Shown: positions 1-5,721 of the stretch, piece by piece
Layout: each line of letters opens with the position of its first letter
Position numbering within the stretch: the stretch's first letter is position 1
DNA from: Pseudorhodoplanes sp.
GTDB taxonomy: Bacteria > Pseudomonadota > Alphaproteobacteria > Rhizobiales > Xanthobacteraceae
Assembly (NCBI GenBank): GCA_008933495.1
Contig: WBUW01000162.1
Span: forward strand, 1 to 6,989
Direction of reading: 5' to 3'
Length of the DNA: 6,989 bases
Notes under the pieces: generated by a model
What the model was told of the DNA's origin: nothing
What the model saw: the letters and a program-made list of their open reading frames with translations, nothing else
Databases searched by the model: none
Position numbers and translations under genes: made by a program

Positions 1-1
1 G

Positions 2-163
2 GCCTATGAGATCCTTGGCCTGCAGCCGGGAGCCAGCGTCCAGGAGATCGGGCGTGCGCACCGGGCGCTCATGAAGAAACTGCATCCCGACCAGGGGGGC
101 TCGACGTACCTTGCGGCGCGCGTCAATGAAGCCAAGGATGTCCTTCTTCGCCGCCATCGCTGA
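2..163 (+). CDS. J-domain (DnaJ-like) co-chaperone, C-terminal end only
   Basis: The window opens inside this gene; 53 codons and a TGA stop are visible. The peptide begins AYEILGLQPGAS, has the helix II pattern HRALMKKL, then the J-domain signature HPD at visible residues 28-30 followed by QGGS, and ends in a helix with NEAKDVLL. The HPD loop is the element that stimulates ATP hydrolysis by DnaK-type Hsp70 partners. Because the J-domain ends only a few residues before the stop, this is not a classical DnaJ, where the J-domain is N-terminal. It fits the proteins with a C-terminal J-domain (DjlA- or Tim14/Pam18-like, often membrane-anchored at the N terminus) common in alphaproteobacteria. The upstream part is outside the window, so any membrane anchor cannot be checked. 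It converges on the carboxypeptidase gene, with only 30 bases between the two stops and no obvious terminator. Confidence 0.85.
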   Translation, partial: AYEILGLQPGASVQEIGRAHRALMKKLHPDQGGSTYLAARVNEAKDVLLRRHR

Positions 164-193
164 TTACTCCTGGAACAACACGATCGTCGGTGG

Positions 194-1807
194 TCAGTTG
201 CGCAAGGCCATGCAGGCAATGTCGCTGCGCTTGAGGATGCGGCAGGCCGCTTCGGCCTGATCCGGTTTCAGGCCGGCAAAGCGCGCGCGGTACAGGGTCT
301 TGTCGCCCTTGCTGACCGGCTCGGTGAACGGTTCGCTGCCGGCGAGAAGCTTGGCGGCCTTTTCCTGCGCCGACGACAGCCGCTCGCGCGCTTCGCTTTC
401 GGCCTCGAATGCGCCGACCTGGATGATCCACCCGCTGCGCGGTTTCGCGCGCACCGCCGGCGCTGCGGGAGGTGGCGAAAGCGGGACCGCGGCGGGCGCG
501 CCTGCGACCGCATAGGTCTGTTGCGGCCGAGGGGTTTCGGCGGCGGCCGGTGCCGCCTGGGGTACGGGCATGCTGAGGACGCCAAGCACGCCGGGACGGC
601 TGGCCGCGGGCGGCGGCGGGGATGCGTCGACGGTGCGTACCGCAAGCGTCGTGTGTGCCGGCGCGGCCGCGGCCGGCGTCAGCGAGAGGGGCACGGCCGC
701 GGCGACCGGCGCGGTGCTCGGCTTCACCGACAGCGTCTTCACCACGTGCGGCTTTATCGGTTCGGTCGAGCCCGCGGCTGGGCGGGGCGTGGGGATGGCG
801 GCGGTCGCACTGGTATCGGCTTTGGACGGCGCAGGGTCGGGCAGCGGAGCGGCCGGCACCGCCGCGGCGACGCGCACCCGTTTCGTCTGAACGGCGGGGT
901 CCGGCGCTGCGGCAACCTTCGGGCTCGTGCGGCTGATTGCGGCCTGCATGATGTTGCCGGCGATCAGCTCGCGCATGCGCGCGTCGCGCGCGCCGCCGCT
1001 CTTGCCGCCAAGGACGACGGCGACGATATGGCGCTTGCCGCGCCGCACCGAGGTCACGAGATTGAATCCGGAGGCGCGCGTGTAGCCGGTCTTGATCCCG
1101 TCGACGCCTTCGACGCGACCGAGCAGCCGGTTGTGGTTGCGCATCGTGCGTCCGTTCCAGCGGAAGCTCGCGGTCGAAAAATAGGAATAATGTTTCGGGA
1201 AGCGGTCCTGGATCGCCATCGCCAGCAAGGCCTGGTCGCGGGCCGTCGTCAGTTGTTCGTCGTCGGGCAGGCCGGAGGCGTTCTTGTAAGTGGTGCGGCT
1301 CATGCCGAGCGCGCGCGCCTTGCGCGTCATCAGCTTTGCGAAATCCTCTTCGGTGCCGGCAATGGCTTCGGCGACCACCACGGCCGCGTCATTGGCCGAC
1401 TTGGTGACCAGCGCGCGGATGGAATCCTCGACCGATATGGTCCCGCCCGGCGTCAGGCCGAGCTTGGACGGCGCCTGGGTGGCAGCCTCGGGGGAGACCT
1501 CCAGGCGGTTCGACAGCTTGAGCTTGCCGGTCTCGATTTGCTCGAAGAGCAGATAGAGCGTCATGATCTTCGTCAGCGACGCGGGAAAGCGCTGCGCATC
1601 GGGATGCGTACCGCGCAGGACATCGCCGGAATTGACGTCGACGACGATGTCGGCGTAGCGCTGGTCGGCAGTAGCAGGTTTCCATTTCGACCGGCGGGCG
1701 CGCGCATCGGCGGGATCGGCGGCCACCGATACCAGGACAAGCGCAGAAAGCACGGCGCAAACGACGCCACGAAGCCCGAACGAGGGCCCGACCGATACGC
1801 AATACAT
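194..1807 (-). CDS. D-alanyl-D-alanine carboxypeptidase (peptidase S11) with C-terminal SPOR domain
   Basis: This 537-residue protein trims the terminal D-Ala from peptidoglycan stem pentapeptides in the periplasm. Residues 1 to about 36 look like a signal peptide (hydrophobic run at 13-30, then an Ala-rich cleavage region). The catalytic domain spans roughly 45-285 and has all three serine-transferase motifs: SLTK at 77-80 (nucleophile Ser77, base Lys80), SAN at 137-139 and KTG at 239-241. Residues about 295-457 form a low-complexity Ala/Pro/Val linker. Residues 458-537 form a SPOR domain starting WIIQVGAF, a fold known to bind peptide-stripped glycan at division sites. The usual PBP5 C-terminal beta domain and amphipathic anchor are not evident, so the SPOR domain probably supplies localisation (inference). 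ATG at 1807 is the most upstream start: an in-frame TAG lies 15 bases before its first base on the coding strand, and a GGGGAAG stretch just ahead may act as the ribosome site. A dacC- or dacF-like name would be reasonable, but I do not assign one. Confidence 0.93.
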   Translation of the reverse strand: MYCVSVGPSFGLRGVVCAVLSALVLVSVAADPADARARRSKWKPATADQRYADIVVDVNSGDVLRGTHPDAQRFPASLTKIMTLYLLFEQIETGKLKLSNRLEVSPEAATQAPSKLGLTPGGTISVEDSIRALVTKSANDAAVVVAEAIAGTEEDFAKLMTRKARALGMSRTTYKNASGLPDDEQLTTARDQALLAMAIQDRFPKHYSYFSTASFRWNGRTMRNHNRLLGRVEGVDGIKTGYTRASGFNLVTSVRRGKRHIVAVVLGGKSGGARDARMRELIAGNIMQAAISRTSPKVAAAPDPAVQTKRVRVAAAVPAAPLPDPAPSKADTSATAAIPTPRPAAGSTEPIKPHVVKTLSVKPSTAPVAAAVPLSLTPAAAAPAHTTLAVRTVDASPPPPAASRPGVLGVLSMPVPQAAPAAAETPRPQQTYAVAGAPAAVPLSPPPAAPAVRAKPRSGWIIQVGAFEAESEARERLSSAQEKAAKLLAGSEPFTEPVSKGDKTLYRARFAGLKPDQAEAACRILKRSDIACMALRN

Positions 1808-2174
1808 GGTCTTCCCCGTCTAACGTCCGCGGGCATTCTGGCAGATGCCCGACGCCTTCCTTGTTTTGCGGGCTCATTCGTCGACGGCTTCGGTAACCGG
1901 GAATCTGCCCGCGAACGGGGCGCCGGATTTCCGAAGGGCGTCCACGGAATGCATCCGCGTCCGGCGGGCCGTTGCCGGAACGACCCGAACCCCAAGATTA
2001 GGCGGATGCGGTTGCCGAAACGTTAATGATCGGAAAGGGTTAGCATGTCGTTTTGCGATGCAAAAATTGTCCTTGCATTTTTGTGCAATGCAGCATAAAT
2101 TGATTTTGTAGCGGTCAGATTGACCGGCTCAGAGGCAATGCGAGCGGCCGATCAGGCCGGAAGAGGACACGACG
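1808..2174. other. Divergent intergenic region between the carboxypeptidase and phasin genes
   Basis: This 367-base stretch separates two divergent genes and should carry both promoters. The left two thirds (1808-2035) is GC-rich with no convincing sigma-70 hexamer pair on the minus strand for the carboxypeptidase. The right third (about 2045-2110) is clearly AT-richer and holds the inverted repeats annotated separately. An 88-codon reading frame at 1845-2111 crosses the region, but it has an unremarkable composition, overlaps the repeat cluster and resembles no family I know, so I treat it as non-coding. I see no RNA gene or riboswitch-like structure here. Confidence 0.6.
2051..2096 (+). promoter_or_regulatory. 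Candidate PhaR-type operator cluster overlapping the phasin promoter
   Basis: Three inverted repeats sit close together. They are TTTTGC-GAT-GCAAAA at 2051-2065 (perfect 6-base arms), TTGCA-N6-TGCAA at 2073-2088, and ATGC-A-GCAT at 2088-2096. All share TGC/GCA half-sites. PhaR, the repressor of phasin genes in Rhodobacter and Paracoccus, is known to bind TGC-rich sites of the form CTGC-N3-4-GCAG and to be released when polyhydroxybutyrate is present; the first repeat keeps the TGC-N3-GCA core. Weak promoter hexamers lie within the cluster: TTGCAT at 2073-2078 and CATAAA at 2094-2099, with 15 bases between them. A repressor bound here would block RNA polymerase. The repeats are directly visible; assignment to PhaR is inference. 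Confidence 0.5.
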
Positions 2175-2513
2175 ATGATCAGGAATTTCGAGGAAATTCA
2201 GCAGCTTGGAAAAGAGAACGTCGATGCGACCGTGAAGGCCATGGGCGCTGTTTCCAAGGGCACCCAGGCGATCGCGCTCGAGGTCGCCGACTATTCGAAG
2301 AAGAGCTTCGAGGACGGCACCCAGGCGCTCGAAAAGCTGTTCGGCTCCAAGTCGGTCGAGAAGGCAATCGAGGTTCAGCAGACCTATCTGAAGGACACCT
2401 ACGAGGGCTTTGTCGCCAAGGCGACCAAGATCGGCGAACTCTACACCGATCTCGCCAAGGAAGCTTACAAGCCGTTCGAGGGCTACCTGGCGAAAGTGAC
2501 GCCGCTGAAGTAA
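2175..2513 (+). CDS. Phasin family protein (PhaP-like PHA granule-associated protein)
   Basis: The gene encodes a 112-residue protein with no signal peptide or membrane segment. It is almost wholly predicted amphipathic helix, rich in Lys, Glu and Ala, as expected for a protein that coats the surface of polyhydroxyalkanoate granules in the cytoplasm. The central stretch (about 34-75), including ADYSKKSFEDG and LEKLFGSKSVEKAIEVQ, is the typical core of the short alphaproteobacterial phasins (Phasin_2 type). Length is normal for that group. The start is ATG at 2175, preceded by the purine-rich GGAAGAGGA about eight bases upstream. It appears to be a single-gene transcript: TGC/GCA repeats precede it and a strong terminator follows. 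Phasins control granule size and number. A PhaP-like role is well supported by sequence type, but which of several possible paralogs this is cannot be told from the window. Confidence 0.9.
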   Translation: MIRNFEEIQQLGKENVDATVKAMGAVSKGTQAIALEVADYSKKSFEDGTQALEKLFGSKSVEKAIEVQQTYLKDTYEGFVAKATKIGELYTDLAKEAYKPFEGYLAKVTPLK

Positions 2514-2540
2514 GCGCTCACGGCGTTCGCTCAAACGAAT

Positions 2541-2567
2541 AAGCCCGGCTGGTCGGCCGGGCTTTTT
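2541..2567 (+). terminator. Intrinsic terminator of the phasin gene
   Basis: A perfect 9-base stem, AAGCCCGGC at 2541-2549 pairing with GCCGGGCTT at 2556-2564, encloses a 6-base loop (TGGTCG) and runs into a T tract ending at 2567. It lies 27 bases after the phasin stop codon. The first TadG-like gene converges from the other side and ends at 2589, so the hairpin could also stop that transcript. However, on the minus strand the stem is followed only by TTATTCG, so termination in that direction should be weaker. Confidence 0.88.
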
Positions 2568-2588
2568 GTTTGCTGCGATCGCGTACCT

Positions 2589-3875
2589 CTATTTCGCAAG
2601 GCGCAGGTTCGCCAGATTCTGCGCAATGGCGCCGAAGACGCTGTTGAGCTGGCTGGCGTTCTGCACGTCGTAATACATGGTCGGGTTGGTCGCGCATTGC
2701 TGCAGCAGGCTGGCATTGCCGTTGATCACGCGGATCGCATAGATTTTGATATTCGCCGCCTTGATATTGCCGCAGACGAGCTTGGTGCGCGCGTCGATTG
2801 TGCTCGAGCCGGTGACCTTGGTGTTGTTGGAGTTCTTCCACGCTTCCGTGTTCTGGCCGTCGGTCAGGATGATGATGACCTTGTCGAGGTCGGTCGCCGG
2901 CGCCGCTGCCTCCGAGAGCGGGGCACCCGGCGTCAGCGAATGCCACGCCCAGACCAGCCCGATGGTCACGTTGGTGTTGCCGTTCGGGCTCATCGCATCG
3001 ATCTTGCTGTTCAGCGCCGTCCAGTTGGTCGTCAGCGGCAGCAGCGTGGTCAGCGATCCGCAATCGTAAACCGGAAAGAGCGTTGCGGCGACGCTGGTGT
3101 TCGGCGCGTTATCCTGCGCATCGTAGGGATAGGTGCGGTCGCGCACGCAGCCCTCCCAGTAGTTTTTCCAATTGCTGCTGGTACAGCCGGTCCCCGACTT
3201 CCATCCGTTGCAGTCAATGGAATCGATATCGAACCAGGGATTGTTCTTGTAGGAGGTGCCGAGATTGACGGTGGTGTCGAACGGGATGATCGAGACCTTG
3301 ACGTCGCCGTCCTTCTTGGCCGCGGTCTTGAGCGTCGCCAAGAGGTTCTTCGCGGCGGTCTTCAGATTGCTCATCTTGCTGCTTGACGACATCGAGCCGG
3401 TATTGTCGAGCGCGAGCGCCAGTTCGAGCTTCTTCATGCCCCACAGCGCCTGCGACTTGGCGCCGATCGTGATGCTCGGCTGCCAGATACCGGTAAAGGT
3501 CGTGTCGATCGTGCCCGTGCTGGTCAGGTTGAGCGAGAAGCTGCCGGCCTGCGGCGCGTTGAACACCGGCGTGACGACGATGCTCTTGACTTCCGGGCGG
3601 TTGAAATTGGCCTTGAAATAATCGAGCGCTTTCTGGTTGAGCTGTCCCGACGACAGGTTCTGCGCTTCCTTCGACAAGATCAGGGCCGTTGAATCGAGCG
3701 CCGCCTGCATCGCGGTGCGCGCGGAATTGGCGCGGCTGTAATCGACGGCGACACCGGTGAACCCGATGATCGGAATGGTGGCGAGCGCGAACGTGATCGT
3801 GACATTGCCGGAGCGCGCGGCCACGAAGTCGCGCGCACGCGCGCGGAAGCGGGAGATTATCTTCGAGATCGTCAT
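2589..3875 (-). CDS. TadG-like protein: TadE/G N-terminal membrane segment plus vWA domain (downstream paralog)
   Basis: This 428-residue protein has a short basic N terminus, then one hydrophobic segment (about 24-45) followed by VDYSRANSARTAMQ. That is the N-terminal arrangement of TadE/TadG-like pilus-assembly proteins, whose bulk lies outside the cytoplasmic membrane. From about 150 it is a von Willebrand factor A domain: a MIDAS-type metal site DNTGS at 157-161 (Thr replacing the usual first Ser of DxSxS), a candidate Thr in GNTNVT (300-304), and the second acidic position in LTDG (Asp339). An insert of about 80 residues (206-284) interrupts the vWA fold. Six cysteines (222, 231, 243, 272, 368, 394) all have counterparts in the upstream paralog. 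ATG at 3875 has AGGTGA four bases ahead. No tad ATPase, pilin or peptidase gene lies nearby, so a role in a Flp pilus is not shown; surface adhesion or envelope binding is equally possible. Confidence 0.88.
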   Translation of the reverse strand: MTISKIISRFRARARDFVAARSGNVTITFALATIPIIGFTGVAVDYSRANSARTAMQAALDSTALILSKEAQNLSSGQLNQKALDYFKANFNRPEVKSIVVTPVFNAPQAGSFSLNLTSTGTIDTTFTGIWQPSITIGAKSQALWGMKKLELALALDNTGSMSSSSKMSNLKTAAKNLLATLKTAAKKDGDVKVSIIPFDTTVNLGTSYKNNPWFDIDSIDCNGWKSGTGCTSSNWKNYWEGCVRDRTYPYDAQDNAPNTSVAATLFPVYDCGSLTTLLPLTTNWTALNSKIDAMSPNGNTNVTIGLVWAWHSLTPGAPLSEAAAPATDLDKVIIILTDGQNTEAWKNSNNTKVTGSSTIDARTKLVCGNIKAANIKIYAIRVINGNASLLQQCATNPTMYYDVQNASQLNSVFGAIAQNLANLRLAK

Positions 3876-3942
3876 GACGTCACCTGACCCAGTACGGTTC
3901 CTGCATTCGTAAACGCCAGGTGTGAAAGTGCCGTAAAGGTCG

Positions 3943-3970
3943 ATGCAAAAAGAGAGTTAGTGCATGTCAA
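3943..3970 (-). promoter_or_regulatory. Candidate promoter of the downstream TadG-like gene
   Basis: On the minus strand a perfect TTGACA (plus-strand 3965-3970) is followed after 16 bases by TTGCAT (3943-3948), which matches the -10 consensus at only three positions. The expected start of transcription would leave a leader of about 60 bases before the ATG at 3875. The -35 match is strong and the -10 weak, which is common in alphaproteobacteria. It suggests the downstream paralog can be transcribed independently of the upstream one. Confidence 0.4.
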
Positions 3971-4056
3971 CCAAGGCCGCCGCCGCCCGCCTGCCTAACA
4001 GACCTGTAAATTGCCGTCGGAATTCTCGGCGCGTGCGGAAGGTTTGCTTAACCAAG

Positions 4057-4077
4057 CGGGCGGCCGCATGCCGCCCG
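4057..4077 (-). terminator. GC-rich hairpin directly after the upstream TadG-like gene
   Basis: CGGGCGGC at 4057-4064 pairs perfectly with GCCGCCCG at 4070-4077 around a 5-base loop. It starts one base after the stop codon of the upstream paralog on the minus strand. The sequence following the stem on that strand is CTTGGTT, so there is no clean U tract. It may be a weak terminator or attenuator, or a 3' stabilising hairpin that lowers read-through into the second gene. Confidence 0.5.
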
Positions 4078-4078
4078 G

Positions 4079-5353
4079 CTATTTGGCGATCCGCAGGTTG
4101 GCGAGGTTTTGCGCGATCGAGCTGAACACGCCGTTCAGTTCGTCGGCCTGGTCGACGTCGTAATACATGGTCGGATTGGTCGCGCAGTTCTGGAGCAAGG
4201 TCGCATCGCCGTTGATGACGCGCACCGTGTAGAGCTTGATGTTGGCGGCCTTGACATTGTCGCAGGCCTTCTGGGTCCGTGCGTCGATCACGCTCGAACT
4301 GCTGGTCCAGCGGTTCTGCGTGTTTTCGCCGTCGGTGAGCAGAATGATGACCTTGTCGAGGTCGGGGGCCGGCGCGGGCGCGTTGAACGGCGCATGATCG
4401 GACAGCGTCTGCCACGCCATCTGCAGACCGATCGTGACGTTGGTGTTGCCGGTCGGCGTCATCGCGTCGACCTTGTTGTGCAGGGCGGTCCAGTCGTGGT
4501 TCAGCGGCACCATCGCGGTCGGACAGGCCGATGCCTGATGCGCGCGATACTTCGTGGCCGCACCCGAGCCGGTCGGCGTGTTCAGCACGTCGTTGTTCTG
4601 GTCGCGGTCATTGACGCAGCCCTTCCAGACGCTGTGGCTCTTGGGCGTCCAGGTGCCGCCGTTAGACTGGCAACTGCTTTTCGACGAGTACCAGTATTTG
4701 CTGCAGGTGCCGTTGGCGGCTTCCCAGTCCGTCCAGTCGATCCAGGTTGCGCTGACGTTATCGGTCCCGACATTGACGTCGACGGCAAAAGGCACGATCG
4801 ACACCTTAATGTCGCCCGGCGTCTTTTCGGCATCTTTCAGCGTATTGAGGAGGTTGTGCGCGGCGGCCTTCAGCGCCGACATTTTTCCGCTCGACGACAT
4901 CGACCCGGTATTGTCGAGGGCGAGCGCCAGGTTGAGCTTCTTGATGCCCCAGAGCACTTCGGACTTCGCCGTAAACGATATCTGCGACTGGCCGAGCAAC
5001 TGGGAAAAGACCGTGTTGACCTTGCCCGAGCCGGTCAGCTTGAGAATGAAGTTACCGTCCTGCGGGGAGAGGAATTCGGTGCCGACCGACGCATCGATCA
5101 CTTCGGGGCGGTCGAACAGCGCCGTGAACACCTCGGTTGCCTTGCCGGACAGTTCGCCGGCGGCCATATTTTGGGCGGTTTTTGACAGCGTCAGCGCGGT
5201 CGCGTCGAGCGCGCTTTGCATGGCGGTGCGCGCCGAATTGGCGCGGCTGTAATCTACCGCCGCGCCCATGAAGCCCATGAGAGGAAGCATGGCGAGCGCC
5301 AGAAAAGGTGCTGCGCCGCCGTCGCGATTCTTGATGAAGCGCGCGAAGAGCAT
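4079..5353 (-). CDS. TadG-like protein: TadE/G N-terminal membrane segment plus vWA domain (upstream paralog)
   Basis: With the start chosen here this is a 424-residue paralog of the neighbouring gene. A short N terminus leads into one hydrophobic segment (about 13-33) and then VDYSRANSARTAMQ, identical to the paralog. The vWA domain has DNTGS at 147-151, GNTNVT at 302-307 and LTDG with Asp341. The insert in the vWA domain (about 196-288) is longer than in the paralog and rich in Trp, Ser and Asn. Cysteines 217, 228, 246, 277, 364 and 390 correspond in order to the paralog's six. Hand alignment of the last 69 residues gives 50 identities. Start choice: ATG at 5353 has GGAG eight bases upstream, whereas an in-frame GTG at 5386, eleven codons earlier, has no Shine-Dalgarno sequence. 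The protein is probably membrane-anchored with an external vWA domain; whether it serves a pilus or another envelope task is not shown. Confidence 0.87.
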   Translation of the reverse strand: MLFARFIKNRDGGAAPFLALAMLPLMGFMGAAVDYSRANSARTAMQSALDATALTLSKTAQNMAAGELSGKATEVFTALFDRPEVIDASVGTEFLSPQDGNFILKLTGSGKVNTVFSQLLGQSQISFTAKSEVLWGIKKLNLALALDNTGSMSSSGKMSALKAAAHNLLNTLKDAEKTPGDIKVSIVPFAVDVNVGTDNVSATWIDWTDWEAANGTCSKYWYSSKSSCQSNGGTWTPKSHSVWKGCVNDRDQNNDVLNTPTGSGAATKYRAHQASACPTAMVPLNHDWTALHNKVDAMTPTGNTNVTIGLQMAWQTLSDHAPFNAPAPAPDLDKVIILLTDGENTQNRWTSSSSVIDARTQKACDNVKAANIKLYTVRVINGDATLLQNCATNPTMYYDVDQADELNGVFSSIAQNLANLRIAK

Positions 5354-5361
5354 GCTGCGGA

Positions 5362-5365
5362 CTCC
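5362..5365 (-). promoter_or_regulatory. Ribosome binding site that decides the start of the upstream TadG-like gene
   Basis: GGAG on the minus strand lies eight bases before the ATG at 5351-5353. The alternative GTG at 5384-5386 is preceded by a pyrimidine-rich stretch (CTTTTTCTTTGAATT) with no purine-rich site. This favours the shorter protein, whose N terminus also places the membrane segment close to the start as in related proteins. Confidence 0.6.
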
Positions 5366-5441
5366 GGATCCGGTCCTGTTTGTCACAATTCAAAGAAAAA
5401 GAATGACAGCAAAGCCTTGCCATCCGGTGAGTCCGGGCGTT

Positions 5442-5460
5442 CAAATTTCAGGCAAATTTG
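5442..5460. repeat. Perfect inverted repeat upstream of the TadG-like genes, possible operator
   Basis: CAAATTT (5442-5448) and AAATTTG (5454-5460) form perfect 7-base arms around CAGGC. The element lies about 90-105 bases upstream of the TadG-like ATG, a normal place for a regulator site, and it stands out as AT-rich in a GC-rich neighbourhood. I do not recognise it as the site of a named regulator. Confidence 0.35.
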
Positions 5461-5618
5461 TCGCGAAACGTCCGCAATTGCGTTTACCATAGCGGGCGCG
5501 GCGGCTGGCCGGGCGGTCATGGACGGCGCGGCCCTGCCGTCCCGCCGCCGTCCAAAATGCCGCGCAAATGGTACGGCCCTTGCAGCGGATGTCGGCTATA
5601 GGGGAGAAGGGACGGGGG

Positions 5619-5646
5619 TTGAGTTCCCCGATTTGGGTATTAATTT
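5619..5646 (+). promoter_or_regulatory. Candidate clpS-clpA promoter
   Basis: TTGAGT at 5619-5624 and TAATTT at 5641-5646 are 16 bases apart in the only AT-rich stretch shortly before clpS. Transcription from here would begin near 5653, leaving about 70 bases before the ATG at 5722 but only about a dozen before the ATG at 5665. The match is partial, and no clear heat-shock sigma-32 type site is seen. Confidence 0.3.
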
Positions 5647-5721
5647 TGGTAACTCGGCACGCCGATGATTCCGCAGACGATCCGAACCAATCTGGTACGG
5701 CGCCAGGCCGTACCGCTATCG

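Larger units (their letters stand above)
5366..5721. other. Divergent intergenic region between the upstream TadG-like gene and clpS
   Basis: This region of about 350 bases must hold promoters for two opposed units. Visible elements are an inverted repeat CAAATTT-CAGGC-AAATTTG at 5442-5460, a 10-base palindrome CGCAATTGCG at 5473-5482, and a hairpin GGACGGC-N8-GCCGTCC at 5521-5542. A possible plus-strand promoter is TTGAGT at 5619-5624 with TAATTT at 5641-5646 (16-base spacer). I see no convincing minus-strand promoter for the TadG-like gene. Frames crossing the region look like chance. The part from 5665 to 5721 could instead be an N-terminal extension of clpS. Confidence 0.55.

Noticed and set aside
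521..2026. Long plus-strand open frame of about 500 codons opposite the carboxypeptidase gene
   Set aside because: It is a mirror of a well-supported gene in GC-rich DNA. The translation is dominated by Arg and Gly with no recognisable domain, and it runs through the linker and promoter region.
1845..2111. 88-codon plus-strand frame in the intergenic region before the phasin gene
   Set aside because: No Shine-Dalgarno sequence, no family resemblance, and its 3' part is the AT-rich repeat cluster better explained as promoter and operator.
4109..5185. Plus-strand open frame of about 358 codons opposite the upstream TadG-like gene
   Set aside because: Antisense shadow of a gene with clear vWA motifs. 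The composition is Arg/Val/Gly-rich, a similar frame occurs opposite the paralog, and no start signal is seen.
5482..5492. GTTTACCAT stretch resembling half of a CtrA binding site
   Set aside because: It has one mismatch to the TTAACCAT half-site and lacks the paired TTAA element at the right spacing.
5521..5542. Hairpin GGACGGC-N8-GCCGTCC in the region before clpS
   Set aside because: It lacks a T tract and lies in very GC-rich sequence where such dyads are expected, so I do not call it a terminator or an RNA gene.
5216..5668. 150-codon plus-strand frame bridging the TadG-like start and clpS
   Set aside because: It overlaps the start of a real gene on the other strand and the divergent control region, with no motif or plausible start site.
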